Source: Magnetococcus sp. PR-3 (GTDB taxonomy: Bacteria; Pseudomonadota; Magnetococcia; Magnetococcales; Magnetococcaceae). From it: a stretch of DNA of 64,000 bases. Shown one piece after another: positions 46,301-52,300 of the stretch; positions within the stretch are counted from its first letter, which is position 1, and the number at the start of each line of letters is the position of its first letter. Under the pieces are notes generated by a model, which worked only from the letters and a program-made list of their open reading frames with translations, did not search any database and was not told the DNA's origin. The position numbers were made by a program, and so were the translations under genes. Where the stretch lies: the NCBI RefSeq assembly GCF_036689865.1, contig NZ_JBAHUQ010000025.1, forward strand, positions 1 through 64,000, read 5' to 3'.

Positions 46301-49300
46301 TCGCACGGTCACTGATGTCCACACGCTGCCAGGACTCTGAATCGCCAAAGTTCATGGCATTCAGGTCAATAATCTCACCCTCTTCAGCGCTAAAATCCTC
46401 ACCAATATATTCATAGACATCACCGCGTAGCGCCCCGCTAACCACCTCAATACGCGTACCATTTTCCAACGTGACCAGATCAGCTTTTTCCGTATCATAG
46501 TCGGCATCGGCATCCTTAGCTGCCGCACCGATGATATTCCGGGCAACCGAAAGCCCAAAGGCAACCCCCGGGCTGGTCTTACCAGCACCCAGCGAGACAG
46601 CAATAGAGAGAGATTTTAACTCTGCATCAATACTGGCACTGTTTTCCGTGGTGACCGAGACATCCCCACCTTCGCCCGTTAAATCACCCGCGGTGACTGT
46701 ACTGTTGGAGATGGTGGCATCGTTGTTACCCAGAATATTATTGAAAGCCAGCACCCCGCCGCCTGCGACGGCCGTACCACCTTGAGCAGAGGCCGCAATG
46801 GCCAATGCCGTTGCAGAACCGACAGCATCCACCACCCCACTTTTACTGGTGGCAACCGTCAGGTCCCCATCCAACAACTCCACCTGACTGATACTTGTAA
46901 TGGAGGCTTCAACATCACTAAGAATTTCATTCCGGGCTGAGCTTAAGGCCACCGAAATGGCCATACTGTTGCCCCCCAATGATCCGGAAACACCGATGGC
47001 ACTGGCAGAGACTTCAGAGACTATGGCGGTATCATCCGTTGCTTTAACGGTGATATCACCAGCTTTGGCCTGTATGGTGGTTGCATCTCCCAAATAGGCT
47101 TCCACATCCACATTGATCTTGTTCATGGTGATCACAGGCGCCACACTAATGCTGGTCGCTTTGCTATCACTACTAAGGCTTAAACTCAGTGCTGAATTGA
47201 CAATATTGGCATCGATATCACCATCAAAATCAGCGGTTACCTGAATATCGCCCGCGGCAAAAATATCTGTCCGTTCCGTATAGGCTTTGACCGTTGCAGG
47301 TTGGGCATCTCCAATACTGGTTCCAAAAAGAGCATCGGCACTGTTATAGAAGATATTTTGTGCTTCCCACCCAACCGTATTAAAGGCCAACACCACCCCA
47401 ACAGAAGCCTGGCCCGAAGTCAGGGCGCTATCAACCGAGGCTTTAATTCTCGAGGTGTTCTCAGCATGGACCTCAACATCGCCACTCTCTTTGGTGATGA
47501 TGCTGCTATCAATGACATACGCTTCGGCACCACTAAGCACATTGTTGGTGGCAATAACCGCCCCCACCGCCATGGATGTAGAGCTGCCTTTAAGCCCACC
47601 AGGGCTAGCGGTGACTTCACTAATATCCTGCGCTTGGATGGTGGCTGTTTCATAAGCTTTAACCGAAACATCCCCCCCAGCATTGATCTCTACCGTATCA
47701 ATATGGGCATCCACATCACTGCGAACATCGTTGCGCACCATCAAACCACCAACGCCAGAAGCCTTGGAAGCTGAACTATCCAGACTGGGGAGATAGCTAA
47801 GGACGTTCTCTACATCTGCAATGTTGAACCAGCGCAGGCGGTCGGTAAAATCCTCTGTGGTTAAATCAATGGTCTCTGACAGGCCGTCCCCTAAACCGAT
47901 AAAGCGGTAACTCTGCCCAGCATCTCCCAACAACAATCGCCAATTTGAGCCATCGGAATAGGTTTGAGTATCCAGATCCACCCCATCCACCAGATCTTCG
48001 CCAATGTACTCATAGACATCTCCGGCTTCTCCACCGCCTATGTCAAAAGCCAGCTCGACCCGGTCACCTTCCGTCAACTCATCAGGCTCTTCATTGCTGC
48101 TGTAATCCACATCATCCACATAGACCAGATCATTGACCTTGACAGTCACCTCACCCGAACGGTCGGTGTAGTCAATTTTTTCAATTTCAGTCAGCGCCGC
48201 ACCGATCAGGCCGTCAACAAAGCCCCCCCCCTCATCATCCCCTGCAGAGACGGTAGAAGATTGCGCGGATGCCACGACCTCAATTTTGGCATTGGCCAAA
48301 ATTTCCGCCACATCTTTAGCCTGTACCAACACCTCACCTTCCACAGTGGAAAGAGACAAAGCATCGTTGCTGCTCGATTGGATATAAGCGGTGCTCTTGC
48401 TATTGACCATATTGCTACTGAGCACAAAGCCCATCGCCAGGGCAGAGGCTTGGTCGGTAGAGGTGGTATCCGCACCCGCAGCATCTGTCGATTTTTCGTT
48501 CTCAGCTTCGGCCTCTGCAGCCGATTCATTGGAGGTCATGGACTGTACACGGGCAGTGGAGTCTGCCAGTACTTTTATACTGCCCTGGGCTGCGACATCA
48601 CTATCCAGAATATAGGCGGTGACAAGAGAGGTCTTTTCATCCCCCAAAATGTCACTACCCAACATGGTGTCCACCGCATTGGCAAAGATATTTTGGGTTT
48701 CCCAACCAATGGAGTTAAAAGCCAGTGTTGCGGAGATAGAGGTACTGTCACTACTCCCCCCACTCATGGTATTGGCATCCACCAAGCCACTATTAGTGGC
48801 CTGCACGGTGACATCAGCTATCGAGGTCGTTACATCACTATCCTGCACATAAGCCAATGCTGAGTTTTGAACAACGTTGGTGGCAATAGATCCTGTAATA
48901 CTTAGGGAAGATCCTTCACCAAAACCACCTGTACTACTGCTATCGACCAATGCTTTAACCGTGGCACTCTCTTCACTTTCAACGGTTAAGGCACCCGCTG
49001 TAATGGTCAGCGCTTGTACAAAGCTTTTGGCGCCTCCCCGTGCATCGTTCACCGCAAAGGCAAACCCTACAGAGGTTGCACCACCAGCGGCTTCTTCCTC
49101 TGTGTCTGTACCGGCATCTGGGTCAGCGTCAGGATCAACCTCGGGCTGCGCCTCAGCAGCAGGCTCTTCCGAGGGATCTTCCAACAGGGGTGCCGCCAGC
49201 TCAAACGGATCCAGGTGGCTGGTATCATCTTCAATCCAGTAGCCCATATCCTCATAATCTTGCTCACTTAGATCCAGGGTCTCACCAGGGCCCATATACT

Positions 49301-52300
49301 TATAGACGGTACCTGCCGTACCGCCGGCTTCATGATCCTCTGCCACCAGGACTTTGTCATGTAGGGTGAGGGTCTGCTCCCCACTAGCTGACTCATAGTC
49401 CACAGCCGCAATCAGGCTTGCAATTTCATCTTTAAGAACGGCCACATGACCATCATAGAAGTTCCCCTCCTCGTCCTCAGTCTCTTCCTCTTCGACCTCT
49501 TCAAGAGCTGGTGCTTCAATCAAGGTATTGGAGTAGATCCCGACCTCATCCGCTGAAGAGACGGTGACGGTACCTTCTGCATGCAGGGTATTATGGGTAG
49601 AGCTACCGGTAATAGAGGATTGCATTAAGCTACTTAGACGGTTACTGGCCAGTAGACCCGCCACGGCCACACTGGCGTCACCCCCGGCAGAAGCACCAGT
49701 AGCCGCGGTGGCATTGATTAGGGCGGTTGAGGTGGCATCCACCGTGACATCCCCCCCAGCCACCATCCGGCTATCGGTGATGGTGGCGGTGTTGTCTGAA
49801 GCTCCAGCGGTTAGCCCTAGCTCGGTACCCAACATGGTATCAATGGTGGCACCCAACAGATTATCCAGCGCCCAACCGATGGCATTAAAGGCCACGGTCA
49901 AACCAACAGCGGTCCCGCTGCTGGCCCCATTCGCCTGGGCATCGGCCCGGACATTGGCATTAATACGGGTATCGTTACCAACCAGGACCTCAAGATTCCC
50001 CTTGCCCGCCGTTACCGCACCCACCGAGAGTACAGAGCCACGGATGAAGGCATCGTTATCACCAAGGATGGTATTAAAAGCCATAATACCGCCGCCAGAT
50101 GCCGCACTTCCGCCAGAGACCGCCGTGGCTGCACCAAGGGACTCAATTTGAGAAGCTTTACTGGTTTCTACTTTCAAGGAGCCATCGGTAAGATCCAGAT
50201 CCAACACATTGCTCATGTGGGCGGCAAGATCGCTTTGGATCTCATTCCGGGAGAAACTCATGGAGAGCGAGACCCCCATATCCTCCTCACCACCACTGGC
50301 ACTTACCGCACCAGAGAGTACATTGGTGTCAATATCGGCCGCTTCTTTGGCTGAAATGGTTAGATCACCCGCACTGGAAGCCACAGAAATAGTTTCACTT
50401 AAATAAGCTTGGGTATCCACATTGAGCTTGTTCATAGCAATAACAGGCGCAATGGAGACCGATGCCGTACCTTCGGGGGCTTCTACTTCAATGGTAGAGC
50501 TGATGATGGCTGTAATGGTTGCCGTAAGATCCGCCGTTATGGAGATGTCACCTGCGGCATCAATCTCCGTATTGGTGGCGTAGGCGTGCACCACCATGGG
50601 CTGGCCATCCCCAATCTCGGTACCCAAAAGGGCATCCACGGTATTAAATAGAATATTTTGCGCTTCCCACCCGATGGTGTTAAACGCCATGACCACACCA
50701 ATGGAGGTGCCGGTCGAACTAATTTCACTGGAAGTTGTTGCGGTAATGGTGCTGCTGCTCTGCGCATCGATCACCACATCACCCACATTGGTGGTGGTAA
50801 TGGTGCTATCGGTTATGGTGGCGGTCGCAGAACTCAGAACATTGTTGGTGGCAATGACACCGCTGGCGGCTAAGGAAAAATCACTACTTCCTTCGCTATC
50901 AGAAGTCGGATCTTCAACAGGATCTTCCTCCTCCTCTTCCTCAGCAGGCGCTATGGTAATAGCCCCAACCTCTTCTGCCTCAATAACCGCACTCTCCAAC
51001 GCCTGCACGGTAACACTACCTGCCGCCTCAACATCGCTATCATCAATAGTCGCGGAGACTTCACTACGTACATCGTTGCGTACCAGGAGAGCACTAACAG
51101 CCACGGCACTCGTGGAGGTGCTGGAAACGGTGATTGAACCGGTGGAGATAATCTCGGAAAGATTATTGGCCGCGACCGTCACACCACCATCGTTACTGAC
51201 CAGGGTGATAGGCTCCACGCCGGTGGATTGAATGTACGCACTGGCACGGCTGTTAACCAAGTTACTGGTGAGTACAAAACCAAGACCAAAGCTTGTACCA
51301 TCCGCTTCTTCTTCAGCAGGCTCTTCCTCGTCGACAACCTCTTCATCCGCTTCAACAACCGCTTCGGTGTCTTCCCCGGTCAGATTACGAACCTCAGCAT
51401 GGATCGTTGCTTCGGCATTGGCCGTAACAGAGATGGCACCAGCGGCATCGACATCACTATCCAAAATATAAGCCAGCACCTCTGAGGTATCGGCATCACC
51501 TAAAGCGGTATCACCAATCAATGTGTCAAGGGCATTACTGAAGATGTCTTGGGCTTCCCAACCCATGCTATTAAACGCCAACGTCCCACCAATGCCCACA
51601 CCGCCACTGGCGGCACCACTGGCTGTGGTGGCGGTAATGGTACCGGTGTTGCTCGCCTCAACCTGTACATCCGCAAGGGAGGTAAGGATCTGGCTATCGA
51701 CCACATAGGCTTTGGCACTGTTTAAGACCACGTTGGTAGAGACGGCTCCATTAATGGCGATGTCGGAACTCTCACCATACCCCCCACCCGCATCGTTACT
51801 ATTAACATTGGCTGTAATGGTGGCCCGCTCATCGGCCGTAACCACCAACGCCCCACTGGTCAGATTGACATCATCAACAAAACTACTGGCCCCACCGCGT
51901 ACATCGTTGACTGAGAAGATGGCCCCAGCCGAAACCGACCCACCCTCTCCCGGTGCGACAATAACGGAATCGGCCTCCACCCCCGCACGATCGGTCGCAG
52001 AAACGGTAACTGTGCCATCGGCCTGGACCGCATAATCATCCAGGTCCATACGACTGACGCTGGCTTTGGTCAGAGAACTAACCCGGTTATTGGCCAATAG
52101 TCCCGCTGCGGCCACGCCGGAAGCTTCTCCACCGGCTGAAACCTCATTGCTAATGCTGGCACTGATTTGTGCTTGGTTCTGTGCGGTTACAGATAGATCA
52201 CCACTGGCTATGGTTGTGGCGTCTGTTAGAAAAGCGGTGGTTGTGCTCTGCTGTTCGGTCAAACCCAACTCGGTCCCCAACAGGGTATCAACCGTGGATC

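Larger units (their letters stand above)
46560..49923 (-). repeat. Scaffold super-unit, copy 2 (blocks A2-B2-C2) with inserted modules
   Basis: The Trp codons of A2, B2 and C2 are at 49872-49874, 48702-48704 and 47367-47369. Offsets to copy 1 are 2448, 2856 and 3300 bases, all multiples of three. The increments of 408 and 444 bases coincide with two segments that carry Y-x-Y-I-G modules (about 49,100-49,500 and 47,800-48,250) and acidic linkers absent at the same places in copy 1. Confidence 0.85.

Noticed and set aside
47964-48863. Plus-strand open frame of 299 codons
   Set aside because: Antisense shadow of the giant gene. It has no domain and is His/Ile-rich in a way expected from the opposite strand of a Thr/Asp/Ala-rich coding sequence.
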